A stretch of DNA of 64,000 nt, taken from NCBI GenBank assembly GCA_964247055.1, contig OZ176058.1, positions 4,774,001-4,838,000 on the forward strand, written 5' to 3'. Positions 36,301 to 48,419 of the stretch are shown in pieces. This stretch comes from Paragordius varius. Taxonomy: Eukaryota; Nematomorpha. Under the pieces are notes generated by a model that saw nothing but the letters and a program-made list of their open reading frames with translations, was not told the DNA's origin and searched no databases. Position numbers and translations under genes: made by a program. How positions within the stretch are numbered: the first letter of the stretch is position 1; every line of letters begins with the position of its first letter.

Positions 36301-39241
36301 TTAAAGCAAACCTTTTAAGATAAGTAAATTGATTCCGTCGAAATGTCAAGGGTAAATTACACAATTTTTTAACTGAAAAAGTTGATTTTGCGTTTAAGTT
36401 GCATTTCTTTAAGCTTTTTTATAAGGAATTCGTTTTAAAACTCAAAAAAATTCAAAATTTCAAAACTTAAACTTTCAAGATAAGTGGATTGACTTCGTCG
36501 AAAAGACAAGGTTAAATCACACAATTGTTTAGCTAGGAAAGTTGTTTTATTACGTTAAAATGCATTTCTTGAAGCGTTTTTATGAAGAATTTGTTTTAAA
36601 CTTTCCAGAATATAGAAGCAAAACCTTTAAGATAAGTGGATTGACTTCATCGAAAAGACAAGGTTAAGTCACACAATTGTTGAACTAAAAAAGTTGTTAT
36701 ATTGCGTTTGCATTTGTTGAAGCGTTTTTCAACAGACTTAGTTTTAAAACTCTATTTTAACACTTTGAAACATTTTCAAAAATCAATTTCCAGAAAACTT
36801 AAAGCAAAACCTTTAAGGTAAGTGGATTGACTTCGACGAAAAGACAAGGTAAGGTCACACAATTGTTTCGCTAGAAACGTTGTTATATTGCGTTTGAGTT
36901 GCATTTCCTTAGGGCTATTTTTGCCTTCTTCTGTAATGGTGTTGTTATTGAGTTGATGTTGTTTTTGATTATTTATGCGTTTGACTAGTGATTGACAATG
37001 TTGTAACATCTATATTATATATATATATATATATAAATCTAAACCCTTAAACAATGTAAATTCACCTTTGATAATACTTTTTAAAACATTTTTACCTGTA
37101 ATAATTTATTCACTCTTCTTTAAAATATCAAGAATATTGGGGACATTTGTTAAAGTATAAATCAAAAAGGAATTATATAAAAAAAATTCAAAAAAGTATT
37201 TGTCTTTAAGAGTTATTTGCATTTCCTTTTTTATTTTTAACTTTAACATTCTGTTATTTTTAATTGTGTAATTTTTTTTAAAAAAAAAACTTTTTTTTCC
37301 GATATAAGGTTAACCCATACAATATACGTATCAATTCTCACAAAAATCTCAATAAATTCCATTTTTTTATCATTTTTTATTTTTTTGATAATACTTTAAC
37401 ATTTTCACCTGTATTTTTGTATTTACCTGAGTTATTTGTTTACTCTTCTTTAAAATATCAAGATTATTGGGGACATTAATTGAATATAAAATCAAAAAGG
37501 AATTACATAAAAAAAATATTTGTCTTTAATATTTTCATATGCTTTTTTATATATTTTTAACTTTAACATTATTTTTAATTGTGTAATTTTTATAAAAAAA
37601 ACTTTTTTTTCAGATATAAGGTTAACCCATACAATATATATTCTGCCAAAAAAATCTTAATAAATAGTCATTTTTATATTTTTTTAAATTTTTTGATAAT
37701 ACTTTAACATTTTTACCTGTAATATCTTAAATCGTGTAGTTTTTAAAAAAACATTTTTTTAAACATAACAATAACCCATAAAATATATGTTACATTTCTG
37801 ACAAAAAATAACAATAAATATCAATTTTTTGGACATTTCCAAATTTTTTAATTTTCGAAACATTTTTAAAACATTTTACCTGTAATATCCATTTTGTAGT
37901 TTTTTAAAAAAACTTTTTTTCAGATATAAAGATAACCCATACAATATGCGTGACAATTCTCACAAAAATCTCAATAAATATCCATTTTATATATTTTTAC
38001 AAATTTTTTGATTTTTTAAACATATTTACCATTTTTTAATTGTGTAGTTTTAAAAAACTTTTTTTCAGTAGATAACCCATACAATATATATGTCAATTCT
38101 CACAAAAATCTAAATAAATATCAATTTTTTTAGCAAATTTTTTGATTTATAAAAGTTTTTAGGAATTTCACCTGTAAAATCCTAAATCGTGTAGTTTTTA
38201 ATAAACTTGTTCAGTAATAAAAATAACCCATACAATATATTTGATAATTCTCATAAAAACCTCAATAAATATCAATTTTTTGGATCTATTTTCCAAATTT
38301 TTTGATTTATAAAAGATTTTTAAAAAATTTTTACCTGTAATATCCATAATTATGTAGTTTTAAAAAAACCATTTTTTAGATATAAAGATAACCCATACAA
38401 TATTTGTATCAATTCCCACAAAAATCTCAATAAATATCCATTTTTTTGGATTTTTTTGATTTTTATGATTTTTAAAACATTTTTACCTGTAAAATCCTAA
38501 ATCGTGTAGTTTTTAATAAACTTGTTCAGTAATAAAATCTCAATAAATATCCATTTTTTCCAAATTTTTTGATTTTAAAACATTCTTAAAAGATTTTTAC
38601 CTGTAATTTTCAATAATTTACCTGAGTTATTTGTTCACTCTTCTTTTGAATGTCGAAATTATTATTGGTGACATTTATTTTAGTGGAAAATAAAACAATA
38701 AAAAAAATTCAAAAAAATTTTTGTCCTTAAGAACACATTTAACATTTTTAACTGTAAATTATTGAAAAAACCATTTTTTCAGATTTAAAGATAACGTATA
38801 CAATATACGTAACAATTCTCACAAAAATCTCAATATATATCCATTTTTTTAGATTTTTTAGATTTTTATGATTTTTAAAACATTTTTACCTGTAATATCC
38901 ATAATTATGTAGTTTTTGAAAAAGACAATATATGTAACAATTCTCACAAAATTCTCAAAAAATATCCATTTTTATACATTTTTTCAATTTTTTATATTTT
39001 TTGATACCTTTTTAAACATTTTTTAAAACATTTTTAATTGTAATCTTGTATAATTTACCTGAGTTATTTGTTCACTCTTCTTTTGAATGTCAAGATTAGG
39101 ATTATTGGGGACATTTATTTGATTGGTATTATAAGTGGTATCATCTAAAGTTGGCATACTAACTTTCTTAACATGCAACGCATCTAATTCAATAATTTTT
39201 TGACCAATTTTTTCAATTCCATAGTTTACCTTAAATAGAGA

Positions 39242-39275
<34 letters not shown>

Positions 39276-42200
39276 CATTTACAGTTCGAATTTAACCTTA
39301 AACGATTCAATTTTCCCTTGAACAATTCGAATTCACCCTTGAACAATTCAAATTCACCCTTAAACAATTCAAATTCACCCTTAAACAATTCGAATTCACC
39401 ATCGAACATTTAAACAATTTAAATTTACTTTTGAACCATTCGCCTTGAATAATTTAAATTCACTCTTGAACAATTCATATTCAACTAAATAAATTAGTGT
39501 TTAAGATCAAAAATTACTCATATATATATTTTAAAAATTAAATTTCGTTTAAAATTAAAAATGAATTGTAAAAATAAGGAACTAAGCCACATAAAGATAT
39601 ATTTTATATAAATGATAAGTTATACTAGACTGAAATTTCATAATTTATATTTAGGTTGAATTTGAATTGTTCGAGGGTGAATTTTATTTGTTCGAGGGTG
39701 ATTTGAATTGCAAATGGTATATGTATAAAAGATTTATTTAAATAGATATATTAATATAATATATAAAATAATTTATGTTACATTTTAATTATTTTGAACT
39801 TAAACTATATAGAAACATTATATGTATATAAAATTAAACTAATGAAACCATTTTGAGATGGAATAATAATATATACCATTTACAGTTCAAATTCACCCTT
39901 AAACAATTCAAATTTACCCTTAAACAATTCAATTTCCCCTTGAACAATTCAAATTCACTCTCGAAAAATTCGAAATCAAATACCCTAAAATAAATTACTT
40001 TTTTTAAAATCAAAAACTACCTATATATATATACCATTTACAATTCAAATTCACCCTTAAACAATTCAAATTTACCCTCAAATAAAATATATGTTTTTTA
40101 AGATTAAAAAATTACCTATGTTATATATATTTTTTAAAAAAATAATAATGAAAAAAATAATAAACTATACCATAAACATTTCATATTAATAATGAATTAT
40201 ATTAGACTGAAATTTCATAATCTATTTTTACGGTGAATTTGAATTGTACATGGTATATATAAAAGATTTATTTAAATAAATATATATTAATATGATATAT
40301 TATAATTTATGTGAAATTAGAATTTTGATTTTAAACTATAGAAACATTATAAAAATTGTTGTATATATAAAATAAAACTAAAGAAACCATTTTGAAATAT
40401 GAATTCAAATTCACCCTTAAACAATTCAAATTCACCCTTGAACAATTCAAATTCACCCTTAAACAATTCAAATTCACCCTCGAACAATTCGAATTCGCCC
40501 TTGAACAATTCAAATCCAACCTAAATAATTCAAATTCGCCCTAAAATAAATTATGTGTTTTTTAAGATTAAAAATCACCTATATATTTTTAAAAATAAAA
40601 CTTGGTTTAAAATAATACTATAACATAATAAATTAAGCCACATAAATATAATCCAGATTAATGATAAGTTATAGACTGTAATTTCACAATTTATTTTTAG
40701 GGTAAATTTGAATTGTTCTAGGGTGAATTTGAATTGTAAATGGTATATTTTGATCATTAAGATGTGTGAAAAGATATATACCTTTTTAAAACATAATTGT
40801 GTTTTTTGATAAATTTTGTCGTTATAACCAAAAAAAATATTAAACTCTTTTTAGTTTACTTTTTATCAAATTTTTACTGAAAAACTAATATAAAAGGCAA
40901 ACAAACCTTATTTAGGATTTCCAGCCCCCAGAAAAAATACAGTAAAAATTGAAATTATACGGACAAAACGTGAAAATATAAAGACAATTATTTTTTTCAA
41001 AAAGACAACCATACTTTTTTAAACCTTATTTTTTATAAATATAACTTATTGTTTTATACTACAAAGTATGATATAGAAATGTAAATTGGTAACATAATTA
41101 AAAATGTATTTTACGATTGTAATTAAATGTTTTTTATAGGATAAAATTAAGATTTAAAAAGTATGGGGTTAAAAAAATTTTCTGTATATTTTTACATTTT
41201 GTCCGTATAATTTTAATTTTTACTGTAAATTTATATGTTAAAACAATAATTTTTTGACAAATATTTTTTATTATATCTTGTTGGAACAATTCACACCCTA
41301 AGAATTGAAATTATACGGACAAAACGTAAAAACATAAAGACAAATTTTTTTTTAAAAGACAACCAACCATACTTTTCAAAACTTAATTTATACTATATAA
41401 AAATCATTTATTTACGATTGTAAAATATATAATTGATTGTGTTACCTATATATTTATATCATAGTTTACAGTGTTAAAGAATAAATTTTATTTAAAAAAA
41501 ATCAAGATTAAAGTAAGTTTGTCTTTTAAAATATATATTTGTCTTTATATTTTTACACGCTTTGTCCATAGTATAATTTCAATTTTAATGTAATTAACCC
41601 TCCTAAAAATAAATTATATGTTTTCATAATAAGAATTATTTCTTTATAGTCATCAGTTTATCGTTCTTTTCAGTATTATGATATTATTAATTTTAAACGA
41701 AATTTTAGTTTTTTAAACTAATAATAAAAATATATAAAATATACGTAATTTATAATAATTAAATTAAATATGATTAATTTTAGGGTAAATTTGCGTTGTT
41801 AAAGGGTTAATTTGAATTGTTCAAGTGGGAATTTATATAGCTCAAAAGTGAATAATAATTGTTCAATGTGAATTGTTCAAGGGTGAATTTGAATTGTTTA
41901 AGGATAAATTTGAATGACGAAGGGTGAATTAAAATAGCTCAAGGGTGAATTTATAAAATAGTTCGAGAGTAAAATTGAAATAGTTAGAGAGTGAAATTTG
42001 AATTGTTAGGGGGTAAATCTGCATTGTTCAAGGGTGAAATGAATTGTTCAAGGGTGAATTTGAGTAAATTTGAGGTATAAATGTTATATATATAAAATAA
42101 ATAATAAATCTTTTAAAAAAACACAAGTCCATTCTTTTTAAGTCAAAATATAAATATCTTTTTACTTTTTTTACAAATTTTCCCTGTAAAATTATAAAAT

Positions 42201-44899
42201 AAAATTGTAAGCAAGCAAACTTCATTAACAATTTCAAATAAATTCTTTTAAAGTCAAAAAATATATGTCTTTTTAGTTTTTTTAAACCCCTCAAATTCCA
42301 GTAAAATTATAATAAAAAAGCAAGCAAACTTCATTAACAATTTCAAGTAAATTTTTAAAGTCAAAAAAAATACTTTTAATTTTTAAACCACCTTAAAATT
42401 TTTCCCTGTAAAATTATAATAAAAAAGGCAAGCAAACAAACCTCATTAACAATTTCAAGTAAATTCTTTTCAAGTCAAAAAATATTAAACTTTTTTAATT
42501 TTTTTCCCCCAAAATTTTTTCCAGTAAAATTATAATAAAAAAGCAAGCAAATAAACAAACCTCATTAACAATTTCAAGCCATCTAGGTTCCTCGTTCTGT
42601 TGATTTTCTATTATTGAATTTCCATTTTGTTGATTGCCATGATTTTTCTTTACCAGCCCATTTTGATGAGATTCATAAGTAGTTGGAAAATTCTTTATAT
42701 TAAATATTGAAATTAGTTTTTATATGAAAAAATAACCATACTTAATAAAAAAAATTTCAAAAAAGTATGATTGATGTCTTTTAGAAAATAATATTTGTCT
42801 TTATATTTTTACGTCGTGTCCGTATAATTTTGACTTTTACTGTAAATTCTGTTCAAATAAACTATGAATGTAAGTTTTGTTTGAAAAAAGGGTAAGGGGC
42901 TGGTTATCTTTAAGTTAAAAGAATATATTTGTCTTCATATATTAAAAATTGAAATTATACGGACAAACGTAAAAATATAAAGACAAATATTTTTTTCAAA
43001 AACAACCCCATACTTTTCAAACCTTAAGTTTCCCTTTATAAGCTATTTCAGACTTTTCAATATAAAATAATAAGTTATAATGAAAAATTAAGATCTAAAA
43101 AATATGGTTATCTTTAAGTTAAAACAAAATATGGTTGTCTTTATATTTTTACGTTTTGTCCGTATACATTAAATTTTTACTGTAAAATTTTGCTCAAATA
43201 AACTATGAATGTAAGTTTTCATCAAAAAAAACTCAAGATTTAAAAAATATAATTATTTTTAAGTTATTAAAAAATATTTGTCTTTATATTTTTACGTTTT
43301 GTCCGTATAATTTTGACTTTTACTGTAAAATTTTGCTCAAATAAATGAATGTAAGTTTTGTTTGAAAAAAAACAAGATTTAAAAAATATGGTTATCTTTA
43401 AGTTTAAAGAAAATATTTGTCTTTATATTTTTACCTTTTGTCCATAGTAAAATTTCATTTTTACTGTAAAATTTTGCTCAAATAAACTATGTATGTAAGT
43501 TTTGTTTCAAAAAACCTCAAGATTTAAAAAATATGGTTAACTTAAAGTTAAAACAAAATATTTGTCTTTATATTTTTACGTTTTGTCCGTATAATTTCAA
43601 TTTTTATTTTTACTGTAAAATTTGGCTTAAATTAACTATGAATGTAAGTTTTGTTTCAAAACACCTCAAAATTTAATAGTTAATTTAAAATAAGTTAAAA
43701 AAAATATGGTTGAATTTATATTTTTACCTTTTGTCCGTATAATTTCAATTTTTATTAAACTCAAATTTGGCTTAAATAAACTATATATGTATGTAAGTTT
43801 TAATCAAAAAAAATCAAGATTAAAAAAAATGGTTATCTTTAAGTTAAAAGAAAATATTTGTCCTTATATTTTCAATCTTGTTTAAATTTTAATTTTTACT
43901 GAAAGTTTTTCATTTCTTTTTAGGCGATTTTTGGTTGTTTGATTGAAAGGCAAAAGGCCCATTTCTATGTCTTGTGATATTAAAGCACATTTTTCATCCA
44001 CATCATACTATGTTAAATGAATAAATATAAATAAAAAATTTATAAAATAAAGTTTAAAATATTATAAAAATAATTTTATTAATCAGTAAAATAAAAATTA
44101 TAACGAAAATAACTTTAAATTTTTTCGTTTTTTTCTATAAAATTATTTAATTAATTGAAATATTTAAAAAAAATGTTTTAACCGTATTAAACTAATATTT
44201 TTAGTTGTTATAAAAAATTAAAACTCAAAAGAAAATAAAAACTAAAATTTAACTAATACAGAAAACGAATATTTCAAACAGGATTTTATAAAGTATATAC
44301 TTACTGTGTTTTTTAAAATGTAATCGTCTGAAAAAAATAATTTTTGAAATTTCACGGATGGACTGATGTTGCGTTCTTTTTAACTTTTTAGGTTTTGTCT
44401 TTATATATTAAAAATTTACTGAATACTTCAATGAGCAAATCCAAAAAGGTGGAAATAGTGTTTATTATTTTAGAAAAATTAAAAAGTTATATTTTTTAAA
44501 TTATTAAAAAAATAATTTTATAAAGACAAATTTTACAAATCTCAAATCATAGTTTTTTGGATAAAGTATAATTAAAACCAAACTTTACGTTCAAAATTAT
44601 TTACAGATATCAGATAAGAAAATATTTTAAAGTTAAAAAATATGTTGTATTTCCCAACTTTTTATTTTTATCCTTATAGAGTATTTATCCTTTATTATAA
44701 AATAAATATTAACAAGTTAAACAGTGTAATTACCAACAATATAATTTATAACATAAAATTTTATTAAAAAGAGTTTATAAAAATAAATATTTACTCAAAT
44801 AAGTAAATTTACCGCGTCGTAAGATGATGGAAAAAATTTGGATTGGAGAGAATTGTTGCGCAATAAAATGAAAATATCAAATAAACCACGTGTAGCCAT
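30304..44899 (-). CDS. STX16: Syntaxin-16 (Tlg2-type Qa-SNARE), complete nine-exon copy
   Basis: Exons: 44899-44813, 44007-43900, 42692-42561, 39229-39059, 37009-36811, 33271-33171, 32329-32162, 31226-31074, 30492-30304; all phases fit, giving 435 residues. The N-terminus MATRGLFDIFILLRNNS closely matches human STX16 (MATRRLTDAFLLLRNNS), the Vps45-binding region in this family. EPRWLEIVNE, IIELDALHVKK and MPTLDDTT match the Habc start; MLQHCQSLVKRI and QSTYLKG follow. Exon 8 and exon 9 hold the SNARE motif (SLVQSIQDLNTLFHDIG, then LDRIDYSIEHS), with the zero-layer Gln as the last codon of exon 8 (residue 373). A C-terminal membrane anchor spans about 412-432. Syntaxin-16 drives endosome-to-TGN fusion. 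It is longer than the human protein (325 residues) because of Asn/Ser-rich exons 3 and 7. Exons 2 and 6 use donors of the form CA|GTAAAAATT that coincide with MITE-A ends. Confidence 0.93.
30493..31073 (-). other. STX16 intron 8 (left copy)
   Basis: Begins GTAAAATG and ends TATATAG. A single MITE-A end lies about 15 bases before the acceptor (plus-strand TATACAGTAAAAATTGAAAT at about 30500-30520). No other feature seen. The right-arm counterpart is enlarged by MITE-B, MITE-H, a (TA)n tract and a MITE-A. Confidence 0.7.
31227..32161 (-). repeat. STX16 intron 7 (left copy)
   Basis: Contains two to three tandem units of about 100 bases around 31860-32080 (AATACAAATATCTTG, CCATATAATTATAAAGAAAA, TATGAAATCAATTATA) and a truncated MITE-A end near 31690-31765. 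The right-arm equivalent near 56.0-56.55 kb has the same units in inverse orientation. Confidence 0.7.
32353..33172. mobile_element. MITE-A filling STX16 intron 6, with a nested MITE-B
   Basis: The element runs from TACAGTAAAAATTAAAAGCA at 32353 to ATTACAATTTTTACTG at 33172. The exon 6 donor (sense ATTACA|GTAAAAATTG) is the element's own terminus. The other end lies about 23 bases before the exon 7 acceptor. A MITE-B at about 32443-32940 sits inside it. The arrangement is the same at 54621-55685 in the other arm. Confidence 0.82.
32443..32940. mobile_element. MITE-B with minisatellite arms (nested)
   Basis: Starts TACCATTTACAATTCAAATC and ends ATTCGGATTGTAAATGGTA. After the left end come about ten degenerate 21-22 base units of the type TTGAACAATTCAAATTCACCC; the centre carries a TTATGTGTTTTGTTTAATAT block. 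The open frame at 32402-32728 is a by-product of the repeat. Confidence 0.8.
33272..34019 (-). other. STX16 intron 5, acceptor-side part (left copy)
   Basis: AT-rich DNA with a partial MITE-B-like end (ATATACCATTTGCACTTCAA near 33377) and no gene. The right arm has an extra MITE-F in the equivalent place. Confidence 0.55.
34020..36810 (-). repeat. STX16 exon 5-tail / 5' splice-site array, left arm (about 17 copies)
   Basis: A unit of about 165 bases repeats downstream of exon 5. Each carries the exon's last 60-100 bases (sense ACAATTGTGTGACCTTACCT, TCTTTTCGACGAAGTCAATC, CACTTACCTTAAAG) with the donor G|GTTTTGC, then intron sequence with GAGTTTTAAAACAAATTCTG and AAAAACGCTT. Copies are centred near 34030, 34240, 34390, 34515, 34680, 34855, 35015, 35105, 35290, 35485, 35665, 35850, 35980, 36145, 36330, 36485 and 36640. 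Several still read LCDLTLSFRRSQSTYLKG in frame. The upstream third of the exon and its acceptor are missing from every copy. Confidence 0.92.
37010..39058 (-). repeat. STX16 exon 4-tail / 5' splice-site array, left arm
   Basis: Intron 4 is built of units of about 160-170 bases. The best retain the exon 4 end and donor (sense AAGAAGAGTGAACAAATAAC then TCAG|GTAAAT) near 37100-37140, 37430-37470 and 38625-38670. Others keep only ATTACAG|GTAAAAATGTT followed by TTTATTGAGATTTTTGTGAG and TATGGGTTATCTTTATATC (near 37715, 37885, 38170, 38335, 38485, 38895). A (TA)n run sits just before exon 5. Confidence 0.88.
39230..42560 (-). repeat. STX16 intron 3 (left): MITE-B copies, MITE-A and exon 3-tail repeats
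   Basis: MITE-B copies or parts lie at about 39272-39721, 39873-40258 (with another start inside at 40029), 40405-40747 and 41780-42092. MITE-A copies are at 40940-41225 and about 41295-41590. Next to exon 3 the exon tail and donor (plus-strand CAAACCTCATTAACAATTTC) recur near 42205, 42325 and 42440 in units of about 115 bases, and a further worn copy is at about 40905-40930. A (TA)n tract is at 39249-39277. Confidence 0.85.
40940..41225. mobile_element. MITE-A (left arm partner of 48137-48419)
   Basis: 286 bp, TA-flanked, both 20-base ends conserved (CAGTAAAAATTGAAATTATA; TAATTTTAATTTTTACTG). It is present at the same place in both arms, so it predates the inverted duplication. Confidence 0.88.
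42693..43899 (-). repeat. STX16 intron 2: tandem MITE-A half-elements starting at the donor
   Basis: A complete MITE-A lies at about 42947-43183. From there to the exon 2 donor at 43899, about five units of 130-150 bases follow. Each ends in a MITE-A right arm (TTTGTCTTTATATTTTTACG, TTTTGTCCGTATAA, TTTTTACTGTAAA) preceded by TGCTCAAATAAACTATGAAT and GTTATCTTTAAGTTAAAA. The exon 2 donor itself (sense TTTCA|GTAAAAATTAAA) is the outermost unit's MITE terminus. Confidence 0.82.
44008..44812 (-). other. STX16 intron 1
   Basis: AT-rich; donor GCG|GTAAAT, acceptor AACATAG|TAT. I see no MITE arms and no repeats of the exon 1 edge, unlike the introns that follow. Confidence 0.65.
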
Positions 44900-45384
44900 T
44901 TACTTTTAGAACATATTTCTAAGAGTTAATAAAATATATACTCTAAATTCAAAGCCTACGCAATCGATAAAGTGTTTAATGGCATGTGTAAATGTGCATG
45001 TAAATAAATTTTACTGAAATATATTTTACATCTGTGCTTTTTAATATTCAAAGGAAATAAAATATAAAAATATTTTTGAATTTTATTAATCTATTAAACA
45101 ATAATTTATTACTTTTTATTTGATATTTAATACTATCATTGAGTGTTCTGTACCAGTATATTTCTAATATAAATTTGTTACATAAAACCTTAATTAATAT
45201 TTTAAAAACAAAATTTTTGGTGTGATTTGATTGTTAAGCTAAATTCTTTTATTGAAGAAATTAATTTTGAAGTAGTTTGCAAGCATTGTGACACTAAAAG
45301 CCCTCTGAAACCTGCGGAGATTTATATCAAAAAATGTCTAAAAATTAAGGTTAATTTTTTAATACACAATGGGCTTAAATTGAT

Positions 45385-45442
<58 letters not shown>

Positions 45443-46144
45443 CAGTTACAAAAAATATCATAATGAAATACATATTTCAATAGGAAAAATATCAAAATTC
45501 TCATGCTTTTAATTTTGGTTACTAGGTATATTTAAGCTAATAACACATTTTTGGGTGATCCATACTAAAAAATGATAATTTCAGAATTTTGCAATAAATT
45601 TTTTTTATTAAGGTTAGATGCTTTATTCTAATATCATAAATCAATAAAATCAAAACAATATTTTCAAAATTTCAATAAAATGTGGGCTTTAAAAACAATT
45701 TTTTTGCTAAAAAACTCAAAAATGCCTATGTGGGGCAATAAAATATATGCAAAATTTTGACATATAAAATATATATAATAAATTCATACTTTAAAATTTA
45801 ATATTTGGTAAAAAAAATCAATTATACATAATTCTTTAGGCTTGATGGAAACGGCATAATAACGCTTTTAGATATTACAATAAACTTTTTCTACATAATT
45901 TAATCATGCTAAGCTTTTCCACAATCTCAGAATTTTGATTAAAATATTTGTTTGTATTAATTTTAAATATATATTATTTTGTATAAAAAATATCCATAAT
46001 TTAAAAAACGAACCATTTAAAATTCTGAAGCGATATAAATATTCAGAAATATCAAATTATATAAAAGTGTTATTATTATATCTGAAAGCGTTATATTTCC
46101 ATCAAGCCTAAAATAGGAGGAAGTACGACTTAACAAAATTTTAC
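44900..46144. promoter_or_regulatory. Region upstream of STX16 exon 1 (centre of the inverted duplication)
   Basis: Upstream of the syntaxin-16 ATG (44899, minus strand). It is single-copy within this window and has a (TA)n tract at about 45387-45442 and MITE-G at 45840-46112. The 78-codon frame at 45227-45463 has a CKHC-like pair but no recognisable family and runs into the (TA)n tract. The promoter should be near 44.9-45.2 kb; no motif could be singled out. Confidence 0.45.
45840..46112. mobile_element. MITE-G, single copy
   Basis: Inverted ends GGCTTGATGGAAAC and ATTTCCATCAAGCC with inner AACGCTTTTAGATAT and ATATCTGAAAGCGTT pairs, flanked by TA. About 273 bp, no coding potential. Confidence 0.75.
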
Positions 46145-46148
46145 TTAA

Positions 46149-46716
46149 CACTTCGATTCAAATTGGGGTATTTAAATACCCCAGACAAATTTTAAATTAA
46201 TATTTAAAAAACTACTGAAGAAAACGGTCCCAATTTAAATTTATGCATCTATCCTGATAATTATTATATAAATTTGACAAAATAACTTGATAAAATTTTG
46301 TTTTGAAAAAAAGCTCCATCTCAAACTACTTCGACGACATTTTTATTTTACAAAATTTTTGCAAAATATCGTCTTTATTTAATTTTAAGGGTAAAATTAA
46401 ATTTTTTGTTTAAACTACATCTAACATTGATAGCGAAAAAAGCGGTTTGTTTTGTATTAATTATTAATTTTACCATTTCACACACGCATCACGTTGACGA
46501 AAGTTTTACCTTTAGGAATTAGCTTAAAATAAGTAATATCAAGTATTTTTAAATAAAATTTTTAATATAATTCGGTTCATTAATGATATATAAGTGTAAA
46601 ATTTTGCCATGGTTTCGATTCCTTCTTTTTAAAGTATTTGATTTTAAACAGGCCTGGGGTATCAAACTACCCCAATTTGACTTGAAGGACTAAAATGAGT
46701 GTGTTGTATCCAAGTG
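46149..46716 (-). mobile_element. MITE-E copy 1 (TTAA-flanked)
   Basis: 568 bp between TTAA tetranucleotides (46145-46148, 46717-46720). The outer ends read CACTTCGATTCAAATTGGGG and, on the other strand, CACTTGGATACAACACACTC. Both ends also hold a TACCCCA/TGGGGTA hairpin. It is almost the reverse complement of copy 2 at 47370-47940. Confidence 0.85.
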
Positions 46717-46720
46717 TTAA

Positions 46721-47365
46721 TTACGATAGTAAAATATATAATTGATTGTGTTACCTTATATACTCTATATCATACTTTACAGTTTTAAAGAATGAGTTAG
46801 ACGAAATATAAAAAGTATAATTGTTTTTTAGAAAAAAATATTTGTCTTTATATTTTTACGTTTTGTCCATAGTATAATTTCAATTTTTACGTAAATTCAC
46901 CCTCTAAATATAAATTATATGTTTTTAAGATTGATTAATAAGAATTTATTCTTTATAGCCATCAGTATTTCATTTTTTTAGTATTATGATATTATTAATT
47001 TTAAACGAAATTTCAGTTATCAAAATAATAAATAAAATATATAATATATACGTATTTTTATGATTTAATAAAAGATTGATTAATTTTAGGGTGAGATTTG
47101 AATTGTTTAAGGGTGAATTAAATTGTTCAAGTTCTTTCAATAGTTTTTAGATTTACCCCAATTTGATTTGAAGTGTTAACATCACAAAGTTGAACTTTAA
47201 GGGTTCTAACTTATTCAAATAATTTTAAATATATATTTTGATCAGGATAAATACAACGTGTTTTGACTTTACTTAGCATTATTTTTTATTTTTTCATATT
47301 TTATAGATTCAGAGAATACTTACGCACAAAACTATCAATATTTAAAAAATCAGCTCAAATTTTGT
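46721..47365. other. Inverted spacer between the two MITE-E copies
   Basis: Bases 46721-47130 match 41410-41860 in the same orientation (TAAAATATATAATTGATTGT, TATGATATTATTAATTTTAA), although everything from 47945 onward matches the left arm in inverse orientation. The spacer therefore looks flipped relative to its arm. The remaining part, 47180-47365, has no match I could find. Confidence 0.75.
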
Positions 47366-47369
47366 TTAA

Positions 47370-47940
47370 CACTTGGATACAACACACTCATTTTAGTCCT
47401 TCGATTCAAATTGGGGTAGTTTGATACCCCAGGCCTGTTTAAAATCAAATACTTTAAAAAGTATGGAAGGAATCGAAACCATTGCAAAATTTTACACTTA
47501 TATATCATTAATGAACCGAATTATATTAAATTTATTTAAAAATACTTGATATTACTTATTTTAAGCTAATACCTAAAGGTAAAACTTTCGTCAACGTGAC
47601 GCGTGTGTGAAATGGTAAAATTAATAATTAATACAAAACAAACCGCTTTTTCGCTATCAATGTTGATGTAGTTTAAACAAAAAATTTAATTTTACCCTTA
47701 AAATTAAATAAGGACGATATTTTGCAAAAATTTTGTAAAATAAAAATGGCGTCGAAGTAGTTTGAGATGGAGCTTTTTTTTCAAAACAAAATTTTATCAA
47801 GTTATTTTGTCATATTTATATAATAATTATCAGGATAGATGCATAAATTTAAATTAGGACCGTTTCCTTCAGTAGTTTTTTAAAAATATTAATTTAAATT
47901 TAGTCTGGGGTATTTAGATACCCCAATTTGAATCGAAGTG
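47370..47940 (+). mobile_element. MITE-E copy 2 (TTAA-flanked)
   Basis: 571 bp between TTAA at 47366-47369 and 47941-47944, inverted relative to copy 1. It sits inside a MITE-A: the sequence after 47944 (ATGATTTTTTATATAGTATA) continues the MITE-A seen uninterrupted at about 41390 in the left arm. Confidence 0.87.
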
Positions 47941-48136
47941 TTAAATGATTTTTTATATAGTATAAATTAAGGTTCGAAAAGTATGGTTGGTTGTCTTTTA
48001 AAAAAAATTTTGTAATTATATTTTTACGTTTTGTCCTTCCGTATAATTTTAATTTTTAGGGTGAATCGTTCCAACAAAATATAATATCTAAAAAAAATTT
48101 TGCTAAAAAAATTTATTGTTTTAACACATAAACTTA

Positions 48137-48419
48137 CAGTAAAAATTGAAATTATACGGACAAAATGTAAAAATATACAGACAAATATTTTTTTAAAAGA
48201 CCATACCTTTTAAAACCTTAATTTATCTATAAAAAAGCATTTTTTACAATCGTAAAATACATTTTTGATTATGTTACCATTTCTATATTATACTTTGTAG
48301 TTTAAAACAATAAGTTTTTATAAAAATCAAGATTAAAAAAGTATGGATGTTTGACTTTTAAAAAAAAATATTTGTCCTTATATTTTCACGTTTTGTCCGT
48401 ATAATTTCAATTTTTACTG
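48137..48419. mobile_element. MITE-A (right arm partner of 40940-41225)
   Basis: Complete, TA-flanked, intact 20-base ends. It is directly followed by a copy of the STX16 exon 3 tail. Confidence 0.88.

Larger units (their letters stand above)
26905..41860 (-). repeat. Left arm of the giant inverted duplication
   Basis: STX16 exons 4-9, their splice-site arrays and flanking MITE-A and MITE-D copies occur here in the opposite orientation to 46.7-64.0 kb. Base 26905 corresponds to about base 64000, so the true outer end lies beyond what the right side shows. Arm-specific insertions: the Tc1/mariner element here; the LINE, MITE-F and MITE-H in the other arm. Confidence 0.9.

Noticed and set aside
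40331-40757. Frames with NCSRVNLNCLRVNLN repeats and KFTLEQFKFT, plus 32402-32728 and 42028-42294
   Set aside because: Translation of the MITE-B minisatellite and neighbouring intron arrays, not genes.
45227-45463. 78-codon frame with VVCKHCDTKSP
   Set aside because: Too short, ends in a (TA)n tract, no family recognised, no splice partner found.
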